Positions 35,815 through 45,731 of a stretch of DNA of 64,000 nucleotides are shown here, in pieces. Position numbers and translations under genes: made by a program. The notes below the pieces were generated by a model, which saw only the letters and a list, made by a program, of their open reading frames with translations, ran no database searches and was not told the origin of the DNA. Every line of letters starts with the position of its first letter. Position 1 is the first letter of the stretch. The stretch comes from Ferruginibacter sp. Its GTDB lineage: Bacteria; Bacteroidota; Bacteroidia; Chitinophagales; Chitinophagaceae. Location: the NCBI GenBank assembly GCA_030831945.1, contig JAURKC010000022.1:124001-188000 (forward strand). Direction: 5' to 3'.

Positions 35815-37842
35815 TTACTCTTTGATAGCTTCATTATACAAGCCCTTTACTTTCTGCAAATGTGCTATAAATTCTTTAGGCCCTTTAGTAGCATCATATC
35901 CATATCCACCATCAACAAGCAGCTTGCCATCACTGTTTACAAAAACATAATTTGGCTGACCAGAAGCATTAATTAAACGCTGTTGTAGATCTTCATTTTT
36001 ATCCCCTACTGTTTCGATAGTAGCGTTGAGTAAGGGAGAAAATTTTTTGTCAGTATCTAGTAATTCTGCATTGTAATCAGTAAAAAGAGAGGCCACTACG
36101 AAATCATTTTTCATTAATTTTCCTACCACTGGATCAATCCAGATTTTTGATTCAAACTCTCTGCAATTAACACATTGAATACCTGTAAAATCAATCATCA
36201 ATGGCTTATGAAGAACTTTAGATGCAGCCAATGCTTCATCATAATCATAATAAATAACTAATTGATTATTGATAGCTGCACCTGGTTCGTATTTCTTTAA
36301 ATCTGTAACATATTTTTGAGGTGGCTTTGCCACATTATCTGTATTGACTTGAAAAGCTGATTCAGGAAAGCCACCTTGATTGCCAATCATATTAAAATCT
36401 TGTGTACCCATTGGTGGCACAAAAGCAGATACTGATTTAAGTGGAGCTCCCCACAAACCTGGGATTAGATAAACTGCAAATGAGAAAGATATGATGGCTA
36501 AAAATAATCTAGGCACAGAAACATAGGATATCCCAAAATCATTCTTAGGTCTTTCACTATCATTTTTAAACAAAATTTTTCCTAATAAATACATTCCTAG
36601 TAAAACGAAAATTACTACCCAAAGTACAATAAAAACTTCCCTATCTAGTATGCGCCAACCTCTGTCTAGATCAGCATTGCTAAGAAATTTAAGTGCTAAC
36701 GCAATTTCTAAAAATCCCAAAACCACTTTCAACGCATTTTGCCAGCCTCCACTTTTTCCTAAAGAACTTAACATGGCAGGGAAAAAGGCAAATATTGCAA
36801 AGGGGAGTGCTAGTCCAAAACCAAAGCCAAACATACCAACAATGGGCGCTAATTTTCCAGAAGCGGTAGACAAACCTAAAAGGGAGGCTACAAAATTACC
36901 CGTACAGCTAAAGGATACAATTACCAGCGTTAAAGCCATGAAAAATATTCCCGAATAACTTCCTACACCTGCCTTGCTATCAATTTTATTAGACCAAGAA
37001 GACGGAAGATTAATTTCAAATGCGCCTAAAAACGATGCGCCAAAAAGAATAAAAAGACCAAAAAGGAACATATTAAATATCCAATTAGTCGATAAATTGT
37101 TTAAGGCGTTTTTAGGAAATACGGTTGCTACCAAGGCTCCAACCAATGTATAAATTAAAATAATAGAGATAGAATAAAACAGCGCATTTTTTTTACCCTG
37201 TAGCTTAGTTTTACTTTTTTTAGTAAAAAAGCTAATGGTAATAGGAACCAATGCATAAACACAAGGGGTTAAAAACCCTATCAAGCCGGCAAGGATTCCT
37301 GCAATCAATAAAGCCCACATAGACTTTGCTTGCAAACTTCCTGAGCTATTGTCCACTAACTCATCTGTAACCTTTTTTTGATATTGAAACTGCATCGATA
37401 TCGGTACTTCACCCGATTCAATTCGATCCCCTTTTTGATAGTAATAATTTACCCTTCCCTTTATACGAATACTATCGCCAATTGATAATTTAATTTTTTG
37501 AAACCAGCTAACAGAATCGGTGTAGTAGCTGATGACTACATTATCTAGTGAAGAATTAGCCCCCGAAATAGCTTTCCCTTTTTCAACAATACTATCGGTA
37601 GTATATTTTAAGCTGGCGGAGTCAAATTGAATACTAGTATTTACTGGTAAGTCTCCCGAAACTTTCTGAATGGAAAAAAGATGAACCCCAGCACTTGGAA
37701 CTGCTTTTATTTTTAATTCAAATTCACCCTGATTATTTTGTAGCTTTTCAAAATAAAACTGCACAGGTTTTTGATCCTGTGCAGCGATAGAAAGCGTTAA
37801 AAAAAATGAGGCAATAATTAAAAGCAGTTTATATTTTCTCAT
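35815..37842 (-). CDS. dsbD: Thiol:disulfide interchange protein DsbD-like
   Basis: A 675-residue inner membrane protein moving reducing power from cytoplasm to periplasm. A signal peptide (residues 1-20, SIAAQ) is followed by an N-terminal periplasmic domain. The central multi-spanning domain has the redox cysteines in FLTPCVYALVP and SFSCTGNFVA. A C-terminal thioredoxin domain carries CVNC (in DFTGIQCVNCREF). The longest frame starts at 37875, but ATG 37842 gives the signal peptide, so I chose it. It lies 16 nt downstream of a separate DsbD-N domain gene, in one operon. Confidence 0.9.
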   Translation of the reverse strand: MRKYKLLLIIASFFLTLSIAAQDQKPVQFYFEKLQNNQGEFELKIKAVPSAGVHLFSIQKVSGDLPVNTSIQFDSASLKYTTDSIVEKGKAISGANSSLDNVVISYYTDSVSWFQKIKLSIGDSIRIKGRVNYYYQKGDRIESGEVPISMQFQYQKKVTDELVDNSSGSLQAKSMWALLIAGILAGLIGFLTPCVYALVPITISFFTKKSKTKLQGKKNALFYSISIILIYTLVGALVATVFPKNALNNLSTNWIFNMFLFGLFILFGASFLGAFEINLPSSWSNKIDSKAGVGSYSGIFFMALTLVIVSFSCTGNFVASLLGLSTASGKLAPIVGMFGFGFGLALPFAIFAFFPAMLSSLGKSGGWQNALKVVLGFLEIALALKFLSNADLDRGWRILDREVFIVLWVVIFVLLGMYLLGKILFKNDSERPKNDFGISYVSVPRLFLAIISFSFAVYLIPGLWGAPLKSVSAFVPPMGTQDFNMIGNQGGFPESAFQVNTDNVAKPPQKYVTDLKKYEPGAAINNQLVIYYDYDEALAASKVLHKPLMIDFTGIQCVNCREFESKIWIDPVVGKLMKNDFVVASLFTDYNAELLDTDKKFSPLLNATIETVGDKNEDLQQRLINASGQPNYVFVNSDGKLLVDGGYGYDATKGPKEFIAHLQKVKGLYNEAIKE

Positions 37843-37858
37843 AATTAAAAGCGTCAGA

Positions 37859-38305
37859 TTAGTTGAGTAACACATTAAATTTTTCAGTCACTGGCGGCAT
37901 ACAGGTTCTGTCATTACAGATCATTGATTCAATTTCTCCACTTAAATTAGTTTTAAGCTTCCCTTTTACCTTTATTATCTGTACAAAATCTGCCTTACCC
38001 TCGAAGTACTTTACGTCTACCTTGAAATTTTTATCAAAGTAGGTTGTCAACTTCCCTTTTTCAATTGTCTTTCCAACTAAAGTAATCAAAGCATTTTTAT
38101 TAAAACTAAAAGAAGTAGGTATAGGACCACCTTCTGGTGTAAGCTGAGAATAAATGTGCCATCCAATTGGTGGAGTAGCAATTAAATGAACTTCGTATTG
38201 ATTGTCTGCTAACTTTTTAGTTGAGTAAGTCCATGCTACTTTTTGCTGAGCTTTTACTGCACCAAAACAAATAATCATTGCTATTGAAAAAACTAATCTC
38301 TTCAT
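37859..38305 (-). CDS. Stand-alone DsbD N-terminal-domain protein
   Basis: A 148-residue secreted protein with a signal peptide (residues 1-19) and a single DsbD alpha-like immunoglobulin-fold domain. The cysteine pair ends in CNDRTCMPP, as in the DsbD N-domain. It is encoded just before a full DsbD homologue on the same strand. It may be a dedicated electron acceptor of that protein. Confidence 0.85.
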   Translation of the reverse strand: MKRLVFSIAMIICFGAVKAQQKVAWTYSTKKLADNQYEVHLIATPPIGWHIYSQLTPEGGPIPTSFSFNKNALITLVGKTIEKGKLTTYFDKNFKVDVKYFEGKADFVQIIKVKGKLKTNLSGEIESMICNDRTCMPPVTEKFNVLLN

Positions 38306-38385
38306 CGACTTAATTTATTTATGATAAAGTTACACAACAGATGTAAAAGGGAATGTTAACGATAATACATTCCTTTCATTTAACA

Positions 38386-39057
38386 TTAGTTTAGCTGAAA
38401 TAAGTATTTAAACACTTGTATGCCATCTTCATTACCCAATGACTTACTACTAGCTCTTTCAGGATGTGGCATCATGCCAAATACATTTCTATTAGAGTTA
38501 CATATTCCTGCAATATTATTGATGGCTCCATTAGGATTACTTTCTGCAGTAACAGAGCCTTGTTCATCGCAATAACGATAAATAATCTGATGCGCTGATT
38601 CTAGTTGAGCAAGGGTGGTATCATCAGCGAAATAACGACCTTCTCCATGAGCTACAGGTATTTTTAATCCCTTTGCTCCTGCAGAAGCAGCTTCTTTTAT
38701 AAAAACATTTTTACAAACAAACTGTTGGTGACTATTGCGTAACAATACGCCAGGTAGTAACCCACTTTCACATAAAATTTGAAACCCATTACAAATTCCC
38801 AATACCTTACCTCCTTTATTTGCGAATTCAATTACACTTTGCATCATTGGGCTAAATTTTGCAATAGCACCACAACGTAGGTAATCTCCATAACTAAATC
38901 CTCCTGGCAATACGATACAATCTTCGGTTGAAAACATACTCAGGTCCTTATCTTTATGCCAAAGCTCAACTACTTCTTGCTTCAGATCAACACGAAGAGA
39001 TTCAATTACATCCCTATCACAATTACTTCCTGGAAAAACTACTACGCCAAATTTCAT
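38386..39057 (-). CDS. purQ: Phosphoribosylformylglycinamidine synthase glutaminase subunit
   Basis: A 223-residue class I glutamine amidotransferase supplying ammonia for purine biosynthesis. The nucleophile is Cys89 in [11 protein letters not shown] and the catalytic His is in GMMPHPERA (about residue 200). It is a separate small subunit, which implies that PurL and PurS lie elsewhere. It has its own promoter TACTTTTG at 39100-39093. Start ATG 39057. Confidence 0.95.
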   Translation of the reverse strand: MKFGVVVFPGSNCDRDVIESLRVDLKQEVVELWHKDKDLSMFSTEDCIVLPGGFSYGDYLRCGAIAKFSPMMQSVIEFANKGGKVLGICNGFQILCESGLLPGVLLRNSHQQFVCKNVFIKEAASAGAKGLKIPVAHGEGRYFADDTTLAQLESAHQIIYRYCDEQGSVTAESNPNGAINNIAGICNSNRNVFGMMPHPERASSKSLGNEDGIQVFKYLFQLN

Positions 39058-39092
39058 ATGTCTATTTTGAGATTATTGGTTAATGGGTACTG

Positions 39093-39100
39093 CAAAAGTA
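39093..39100 (-). promoter_or_regulatory. Promoter -7 element (TACTTTTG) of purQ
   Basis: On the minus strand TACTTTTG is followed by C, 36 nt upstream of the purQ ATG. No clear -33. Confidence 0.55.
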
Positions 39101-39115
39101 CAAATACCATTTTAA

Positions 39116-40096
39116 TTATTGAACGAAGTAGCTGAATGCAATAACAAAAGCCACCATCAGCCAGTGTAAAATGAGGGGAAATCCCTTTTTTTGGGGATAT
39201 AAAAAGCCCGCACCGGCGATCACTGCTATTGGAACAGCACTTAAGATCCAGTAAACAAATGAATGGCTGGCATTAATAAAAGGAATAAAAAGGGCAATTA
39301 ACAGATATAAGAAAATAAGATTCCAGCTTTTACGAGCCTGTACTAATTGACGGCGAAAGTTTTTTTGAACATATACGAAGCCGGTGGAACTAATAAATAA
39401 TACAATAAAGATGGCAGCCAAGGCCCATCTTGATTCAATAAAACGAGGGAAAGTTACCGCTACCCCTGGGAAATGATATCCTTGCCACTTATCCGTTATA
39501 TAAACATAGGCTGCTAAAAAATAAAAAGGGCTTGCTAATCCTAATAGAGCAACCACCCACTCGGGTAACTTAAATGGTCTAGTTATCAATAAACCAACTA
39601 CCACCAAAGCTGAAAACGATATCACTGGAAAATAAAAGAAAGAAGAGATTCCTATAGCCATTCCAATATTAAATAGAGAAGTCTTTGGACTAGGCTCATT
39701 ATACAATTTACTCATCCTCGACCATACCCATATGATAAATGAATTAATAATTAATGGGGCTGAAAGAATATTCCACTCGGCAAACAATGAGGTAATCAAT
39801 AAATAAGCCATACCAGTGAGATAATTTGGCTTTTGCATCAACCGATGCTGATTTACCAAAGCATTTAAGGTAATAGCTTGAGTATATAATAAAATGAAAG
39901 ATATCAAAGGATAAATTATCGGTAGGCTACTACCCACCCCCGAAAGTTGTGACAATAGTAATTTAAAAAGAAAACCATCCGTTTGCTGAGGTAATGGAAT
40001 CTGTGGATGGATAAACATGATCAACTTTAGTAGCAGACCATATACCAATAACAAAAAGGTATTATAGGGATTGTTAGATTTAAATACGCCTGTCAC
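39116..40096 (-). CDS. Polytopic inner membrane protein, DUF6427-like
   Basis: A 326-residue protein with about nine hydrophobic helices and almost no soluble domain. Its sequence resembles the Bacteroidota DUF6427 family of unknown function (DUF6427 is my recollection, not a search). No catalytic motif seen. It stands upstream of purQ and is likely transcribed separately from it. The nearest 5' neighbour is dgkA, 152 nt away on the same strand. Confidence 0.7.
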   Translation of the reverse strand: MTGVFKSNNPYNTFLLLVYGLLLKLIMFIHPQIPLPQQTDGFLFKLLLSQLSGVGSSLPIIYPLISFILLYTQAITLNALVNQHRLMQKPNYLTGMAYLLITSLFAEWNILSAPLIINSFIIWVWSRMSKLYNEPSPKTSLFNIGMAIGISSFFYFPVISFSALVVVGLLITRPFKLPEWVVALLGLASPFYFLAAYVYITDKWQGYHFPGVAVTFPRFIESRWALAAIFIVLFISSTGFVYVQKNFRRQLVQARKSWNLIFLYLLIALFIPFINASHSFVYWILSAVPIAVIAGAGFLYPQKKGFPLILHWLMVAFVIAFSYFVQ

Positions 40097-40248
40097 TTTG
40101 CTAATTAGTTTTACTTTCCATTTTTGTATAAAAGCTATTTACTATCAATCGTTATACCTTACAAATGTGGTAATTATTATTGGTTTAACAAATACTTTAT
40201 ACCCTATAGCCCATAATTAAGGCGCCTTGTTTTTGAAAGCTAATACAT

Positions 40249-40605
40249 TTACCGAAATAAGTTCAAGAGTTTTGGTAAAAAGATAATGACACCGGTAAAA
40301 AGACTTCCAATAGCAGCTATCAATACTGCTGCTGCAGAAATATCTTTGACTACCTTAATGACTGGATGGATATCTTTTGTAATAAGATCGCAAATTTTTT
40401 CTATCGCTGTATTCATCAACTCCAAGCTAAGCACTAGCATGGAGCAGCCTAAAATAAAAAGCCATTCAATGCTATTTATTTTTAGAACGCCCCCTAGTAT
40501 TGATACCATCAATAGCGCCATTAAATGAATCCTGAAATTCAGCTGCGTCAAAAAACAATATTGAAGGCCTTTCCATGCGAAAGCAAATGATTTAATAAAT
40601 TTCAT
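40249..40605 (-). CDS. dgkA: Diacylglycerol kinase-family lipid kinase
   Basis: A 118-residue membrane enzyme of the DgkA/undecaprenol kinase family. The active-site stretch ELMNTAIEKICDLI (62-75) followed by VKDISAAAVLI (86-96) is the family signature, with three helices. It phosphorylates diacylglycerol or undecaprenol in lipid recycling. Which one is not clear. Confidence 0.92.
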   Translation of the reverse strand: MKFIKSFAFAWKGLQYCFLTQLNFRIHLMALLMVSILGGVLKINSIEWLFILGCSMLVLSLELMNTAIEKICDLITKDIHPVIKVVKDISAAAVLIAAIGSLFTGVIIFLPKLLNLFR

Positions 40606-40638
40606 AAATGGTATGCAAATTAATTGCCGTTAAATAAA

Positions 40639-41874
40639 TTAGTACCCATTTAATAGCGTTATGATATGGCCGCAAGCAATTTTTATTTCATCTTCACTAA
40701 TGGTCAGTGGAGGAGCAATTCTCATTGAACCTGCAGCAAATAAAAACCAGTCAGTAAAAACACCCCGTTGAATCAATGCATCGATAATTTTTTTATTGAC
40801 ATCAAAGCTTCCAAAATCAACCGCGATCATCAATCCACAACTATATACTGATCGTATAAATGGATGAACCAAAAGCGATACAAAAAGGGCTTCTTTTTGT
40901 TTAACATTTTCTATTAATTTTTCATCTAGCAAAACATTGAATGCTTCCAAGCCAGCAGCACAACTAACCGGATGTCCGCCAAAAGTATTGATATGACCCA
41001 ATACCGGATGATGAGTAAAAGAATCCATCAGTCTTTTGTCTGCAATAAATGCTCCAAGCGGCATACCACCGCCCAACGCTTTGCCTAATAATAAAATATC
41101 TGGCACCACATCAAATTGCTCAAACGCCCACAGACTTCCATTGCGACCAAAACCACATTGTATTTCATCGAGTACAAGTAAGGTGCCTGTTTCAGTACAG
41201 CGTTTACGCAATGCCGAAAGCCAGCCATTTTGTGGAACAATAACTCCAGCTTCTGCTTGAACCGTTTCAGCTACCACACAGGCTGTGCGGTCAGTAATTT
41301 GTTGCAAGCATTCAAATGAATTATAGTCCAATTGCATTATATCTGGCAATAGCGGCCTGAAAGCATTTCTCCAATATTCATCCCCTATGATACTCAAGGC
41401 ACCCTGAGTACTTCCATGGTAGCTATTTTTAAATGAAATAATTTGCGTGCGTCCAGTAAACCGTTTTGCTAACTTCATTGCACCTTCTGTAGCTTCACTT
41501 CCGCTTGCTGTATAAAATACCGAATTAAGAGATGAAGGTAGATGGTCGGTTAATTTTTTTGCATATGCCACTTGCGGACTTTCCACCAATTCACCAAATA
41601 CCATAATATGCATGTAGTCATCGACTTGTTTTTTTATAGCCTCAATCACTCTTGGGTGACAGTGGCCAATATTACAAACACTGATGCCCGCAATTAAGTC
41701 GATATAAGTTTTACCGGCTACATCCCAAAGGGTACATCCTTTTGCCTTCACTATTTCTAATGCCAAGGGCGCTTCGGATGTTTGACCTACATGCGAAAGA
41801 AATAAGTCCCGATTAGAAATAGCAGTTGACCTTTGCTTATCCAAGGGATTATCTAATGATTCACCTTTATTCAT
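40639..41874 (-). CDS. Class III aminotransferase (acetylornithine/ornithine-type)
   Basis: A 411-residue PLP-dependent enzyme. Key segments are ASGSEATEGAMKLAKRFTGR (substrate and PLP phosphate), SYHGSTQGALS, LVLDEIQCGFGRNG, and the PLP lysine in ILLLGKALGGGMPLG. The longest frame starts at 41904 but ATG 41874 is preceded by a promoter-like TTTCTTTGC and removes a 10-residue non-homologous extension. Specificity among acetylornithine, GABA or related substrates cannot be told. Confidence 0.88.
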   Translation of the reverse strand: MNKGESLDNPLDKQRSTAISNRDLFLSHVGQTSEAPLALEIVKAKGCTLWDVAGKTYIDLIAGISVCNIGHCHPRVIEAIKKQVDDYMHIMVFGELVESPQVAYAKKLTDHLPSSLNSVFYTASGSEATEGAMKLAKRFTGRTQIISFKNSYHGSTQGALSIIGDEYWRNAFRPLLPDIMQLDYNSFECLQQITDRTACVVAETVQAEAGVIVPQNGWLSALRKRCTETGTLLVLDEIQCGFGRNGSLWAFEQFDVVPDILLLGKALGGGMPLGAFIADKRLMDSFTHHPVLGHINTFGGHPVSCAAGLEAFNVLLDEKLIENVKQKEALFVSLLVHPFIRSVYSCGLMIAVDFGSFDVNKKIIDALIQRGVFTDWFLFAAGSMRIAPPLTISEDEIKIACGHIITLLNGY

Positions 41875-41968
41875 AGAATACAAATGTCGCAAAGAAATAA
41901 TCATAAATAGTGATGTCTTTTTAAATATTAATTTAATTTAGCATCATTCTAACCCAAATAATAAAAAT

Positions 41969-42493
41969 ATGCCAGTCATTCTTCCCGTAAAAGGGGTTTT
42001 CCCAAAGATGGGCGCTAACTGTTTTGTTGCCCCCAATGCTACCATCGTGGGAGATGTAATTATGGGAGATGATTGTAGCGTTTGGTTTAATGCCGTGCTC
42101 CGAGGCGATGTAAACATTATCCGAATGGGTAATAAAGTAAATGTGCAAGATGGGGCAGTCATCCATTGTACTTATCAAAAAACTCAGGCTATCATTGGAA
42201 ATAATGTTAGCATTGGACACAATGCAATTGTACATGGATGCGTTATAGCAGACAACGTATTAATTGGAATGGGGGCCATCGTAATGGACAATGCTCAAAT
42301 TGGTTCCAATTGTATTATTGCAGCGGGTGCAGTGGTGCTTGAAAATACAGTAGTAGAACCTGGTAGTATTTACGCCGGTGTTCCAGCAAAAAAAATTAAA
42401 GATATCAGTCAGGAATTAATAGGAGGGGAAATTAATAGAATAGCAAATAATTATTTAATGTACAGCGGATGGTTTAAGGAGCAGGGAATCTAA
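41969..42493 (+). CDS. Gamma-class carbonic anhydrase-like protein
   Basis: A 174-residue left-handed beta-helix protein of the gamma-carbonic anhydrase family. The metal-binding histidines are His66 (AVIHCTYQK), His84 (IGHNAIVH) and His89 (VHGC). Hexapeptide repeats run about residues 16-140. The reaction would be CO2 hydration, though some members are inactive. It is divergent from the aminotransferase; a small lipoprotein gene follows 21 nt later. Confidence 0.9.
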   Translation: MPVILPVKGVFPKMGANCFVAPNATIVGDVIMGDDCSVWFNAVLRGDVNIIRMGNKVNVQDGAVIHCTYQKTQAIIGNNVSIGHNAIVHGCVIADNVLIGMGAIVMDNAQIGSNCIIAAGAVVLENTVVEPGSIYAGVPAKKIKDISQELIGGEINRIANNYLMYSGWFKEQGI

Positions 42494-42514
42494 CTTATTA
42501 CAAAAACCAAAAAA

Positions 42515-42712
42515 ATGAAAAAAATAATCATGGCTTTATGCTGCATCTATCTTTTCAGTGGATGTTTTATTTTTAGAAAAAAGGTGGTCTATGGTTGTCC
42601 TACTGATGGAAGAAATGTTGGAGCAGAAAAATTAGCTTCAGAAGATCCAAAAGCTATGAAAGCCAGCAAAAATGCAAAGTACAAAGGCGGAAAAAAGATT
42701 TATGAAGAATAA
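42515..42712 (+). CDS. Small predicted lipoprotein
   Basis: A 65-residue protein with a lipobox LFSGC (Cys at residue 17), so it is lipid-anchored after signal cleavage. The mature 49 residues are basic and lysine-rich (KASKNAKYKGGKKIYEE). No family recognised. It is 21 nt downstream of the carbonic anhydrase gene. Confidence 0.72.
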   Translation: MKKIIMALCCIYLFSGCFIFRKKVVYGCPTDGRNVGAEKLASEDPKAMKASKNAKYKGGKKIYEE

Positions 42713-42731
42713 ATCTTGCTTACCCTATACA

Positions 42732-43658
42732 CTAAAAAGGTTTTTTTTCAATACTCTCCAGAATATTTAAATAGCTGTAATAACGATCCGGGTGAATGCT
42801 ACCCGAATTGACTGCTTCTTTTACCGCACAGCCAGGTTCATTAATATGCATACAATTATTGAAATGACATTGAGTAATTAAAGCCCTCATCTCTGGAAAA
42901 AAATGAGACAACTCATTTTTAGGAATATCTACCAAACCTAATTCTCTTATTCCAGGAGTATCAATTAATCTTCCTCCGAATGAAAGATTAAACATTTCTG
43001 CAAATGTGGTAGTATGTAATCCTTTACCACTCCATCCGCTCACATCCTGAGTCTTAAGTCGAAGATCAGGAAAAACAATATTAATGAAAGATGATTTGCC
43101 TACCCCAGAATGACCACTGAGTAAAGTTGTTTTATCTTTTAATAAACTTTTTACTTCCTCTATGCCAATATTTTTTTCAATACTTATGAGCAATACTTTG
43201 TAACCGATTGCCTCATAGATTTCTTTGACCTCATTAAATCTTGATAGCTCCTTTTCTTTGTATAGATCTGATTTATTAAAAACAAGAATAGACGGAACAT
43301 GGTAGGCTTCAGAAGTAATTAAAAACCGATCAATGAATCCAAGCGATGTTTTGGGCTCCTTTAAAGTCGCAAACAAAAGTGATTGATCAAGATTAGACGC
43401 AATGATATGATGCTGGTTGCGATTGTGCGGAGAAGAACGAGTGATATAATTTTTACGTGAGGCTATATCAGTAATGGTCAATGTATTTTCCAACTCATTT
43501 TCCATGTCTGCCAATACCACATCTCCTACAGCAACCGGATTAGTAGAAGTGATATTGTCCATCTTAAATTTACCTTTAATACGGGCATTAAAAACCTTAC
43601 CATTCTCGTCCTGAACAATATACCAGCTGCCGGTACTTTTATACACTGTTGCCATCAT
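42732..43658 (-). CDS. rsgA: Ribosome small-subunit-dependent GTPase A (RsgA/YjeQ)
   Basis: A 308-residue circularly permuted GTPase that helps mature the 30S subunit. An N-terminal OB-fold is followed by the G4 motif FNKSD, then G1 GHSGVGKSS and G3 DTPGIRE. The C-terminal zinc finger is CHFNNCMHINEPGC. Tandem ATGs open the frame (43658, 43655). It lies at the downstream end of the BatA/MoxR cluster, but with a 66-nt gap, and is probably independent. Confidence 0.95.
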   Translation of the reverse strand: MMATVYKSTGSWYIVQDENGKVFNARIKGKFKMDNITSTNPVAVGDVVLADMENELENTLTITDIASRKNYITRSSPHNRNQHHIIASNLDQSLLFATLKEPKTSLGFIDRFLITSEAYHVPSILVFNKSDLYKEKELSRFNEVKEIYEAIGYKVLLISIEKNIGIEEVKSLLKDKTTLLSGHSGVGKSSFINIVFPDLRLKTQDVSGWSGKGLHTTTFAEMFNLSFGGRLIDTPGIRELGLVDIPKNELSHFFPEMRALITQCHFNNCMHINEPGCAVKEAVNSGSIHPDRYYSYLNILESIEKKPF

Positions 43659-43724
43659 AGACTACAAATTTCACTAATTAAAACGATATGAAAAGGTTTT
43701 AATAAATATAATTACGCTTGGAGC

Positions 43725-44729
43725 CTATGGAAATTTCTTGAAAATTGTAAACTTGAGTATCAGTTCTGCTAACAAAAAAATGAGCGCTACCAGCAAAAAA
43801 GGGGTAAATTTTTCAGTATATCTAGTGATGGTAAAAATCTCAACCTTCGATTTTTCTAGTCGGTCAATCTCGGTGTATATATTTTGTAAGCCCACATTAT
43901 CTTTAGCTCTAAAATACTGACCACCTGTTTCACCTGCAATTGCCTTTAGTAATTTTTCATCTATCGTAACTTTTTGCTGCTGCATGATTACCCCTAAATC
44001 GGTCTTAACAGGATAGGGAGCATACCCCTCAGTTCCCACACCAATTGTATAAACTTTAATACCAAAAGCTTTCGCAATTTCCTTGGCATTATCAGGTCCA
44101 ATTAAACCGCCATTATTTTCACCGTCAGTCAATAAAATAACTAATTTACTTTTAGACTTACTATTACGCAAACGATCAATGCCAGTAGACAGGCCATCAC
44201 CAATAGCAGTTCCATCTTCTAATAAGCCATTCCTTATTGTTTCGATAGCAGATTTAAGCACCGCTTTATCGGTAGTGAGTGGGCATTGAGTAAAACTTTC
44301 GCCTGAAAAAATTACCACTCCTATTCTATCCGTTAATCTTCTTTCTACAAAACTATTAGCAACAGCTTTTGCTGCCTCCATTCTGTTAGGGGTAAAATCT
44401 TGTGCAGTCATACTTCCACTCACATCGATACACAATACTATATCCACCCCTTCACCTTCAGCTCGCTGTTCTTCATTTTTTGTCTGAGGTCGAGCCATTG
44501 CAATAATTATCAAGAGAATTCCTAAAAACCGAAAAACTAAAACAATAGGTCGAAATATACTTTTCCAAGATCTGAAGGATTGGAAATTTTTTAAAGAAGA
44601 GACCTGAATACCAGCTTGCTGATTACTTGGAAATTTATTTTTCCATATAATCATCAAGGGAATAACTAAGGCAAGCCAAAGCACCCAAGGATAAGCGAAA
44701 TGAATAGTATCTAGATAATCAGTTAACAA
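43725..44729 (-). CDS. batA: BatA-like VWA-domain membrane protein
   Basis: A 334-residue protein: N-terminal membrane segments (about 13-28 and 60-79), a von Willebrand A domain with MIDAS DVSGS (102-106) and a C-terminal helix (about 310-328). It matches the Bacteroides aerotolerance BatA family. It ends one base before the BatD-like gene begins (44729/44730), in an operon with DUF58 and MoxR, a known arrangement. A chaperone-like or envelope-complex role is inferred. Confidence 0.9.
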   Translation of the reverse strand: MLTDYLDTIHFAYPWVLWLALVIPLMIIWKNKFPSNQQAGIQVSSLKNFQSFRSWKSIFRPIVLVFRFLGILLIIIAMARPQTKNEEQRAEGEGVDIVLCIDVSGSMTAQDFTPNRMEAAKAVANSFVERRLTDRIGVVIFSGESFTQCPLTTDKAVLKSAIETIRNGLLEDGTAIGDGLSTGIDRLRNSKSKSKLVILLTDGENNGGLIGPDNAKEIAKAFGIKVYTIGVGTEGYAPYPVKTDLGVIMQQQKVTIDEKLLKAIAGETGGQYFRAKDNVGLQNIYTEIDRLEKSKVEIFTITRYTEKFTPFLLVALIFLLAELILKFTIFKKFP

Positions 44730-45698
44730 TTAATTGGTTTTTTTTGAATCTTTAATTTCAGTTGATGTATTCAAGGCTGCATTTTTTTGAATTACTTCTA
44801 TTAGCACTTCAATCGATTTTTTAGCCTCTGCGGACTCCAAAATTGGTGGCAAATACTTAGCAAATTTTACAGCATCCCCGCAACGAAGGCTAGCAGAAAC
44901 TTTTGACAATAATTCATGATTATACTGCTGTACTTTTAATAAAAGCAATATTTCATCGGTGGTTTTATTTGAATAAGCTGATAGATACACCCTTGATAAA
45001 TACTGCTTAAAAATTACACCCATTTTAGAATGAAATATTTTAACCTCTTCCCTAATTGACAAATTATATTCCTCCAAATTTTTCAATTCCTGCATTGCTT
45101 CTTCATACGCTGTTAATTTAGATAATTTGTTGGTGTGAGGATCTTTATTCTTTCTCTTCCGCCATCTAATATAGAGTGCAGTCAACAATAGCAAGACTAA
45201 TATTCCTACAATCCAATACCCAATTGAATTAGTCGTTTCTGCCTCCTTAATCGGCTTAATGTCCCTAATTTGCTTAGTGGTATCACTCGTTGAAAAAGAA
45301 ACTATTACAGGTAATGAATCAGTAAAAAAAGTAAAGGAGCTATCTTGTTTTATCGTTTCTACTTTCACTAGAAGAGAGGGTAGCACCCATTTGCCAGAAT
45401 CAAAGCTGGTAAAGGTGATCGTATTAACTATACCTAAAAGATTTTGATTGTTATATATTGAATCAATCTTGCTATTCACCACTTCGAAATGAGCCATCGA
45501 ATCAGTTACAATTGGCCAATGAAAAATATAATTATTCTTTGAGAAATCTGCTTTGATAGTAAGCGTAAATTGTTCGCCTATTAAAATTTCTTGTTTATTA
45601 ATCGAGCTTTGAATAGCAGGCTGAGCATAGCTTAAATTAATTGAAAGACAGAGCAATACTGTCGTCAAAAATAAATTCCAATTTTTCCAATTAACCAT
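44730..45698 (-). CDS. BatD-like secreted/membrane protein of the aerotolerance operon
   Basis: A 322-residue protein with a signal peptide, an N-terminal periplasmic immunoglobulin-like region, a membrane helix around residues 158-176 (SIGYWIVGILVLLLLTALYI) and a cytosolic C-terminal helical part. Position and domain plan fit the BatD-type member of MoxR/DUF58/Bat clusters. Direct sequence motifs are weak. Genes on either side are DUF58 (5' side, 33 nt gap) and batA. Confidence 0.75.
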   Translation of the reverse strand: MVNWKNWNLFLTTVLLCLSINLSYAQPAIQSSINKQEILIGEQFTLTIKADFSKNNYIFHWPIVTDSMAHFEVVNSKIDSIYNNQNLLGIVNTITFTSFDSGKWVLPSLLVKVETIKQDSSFTFFTDSLPVIVSFSTSDTTKQIRDIKPIKEAETTNSIGYWIVGILVLLLLTALYIRWRKRKNKDPHTNKLSKLTAYEEAMQELKNLEEYNLSIREEVKIFHSKMGVIFKQYLSRVYLSAYSNKTTDEILLLLKVQQYNHELLSKVSASLRCGDAVKFAKYLPPILESAEAKKSIEVLIEVIQKNAALNTSTEIKDSKKTN

Positions 45699-45731
45699 TT
45701 TAAATTTTAGTTACCCTGTTATCAGTTAACA

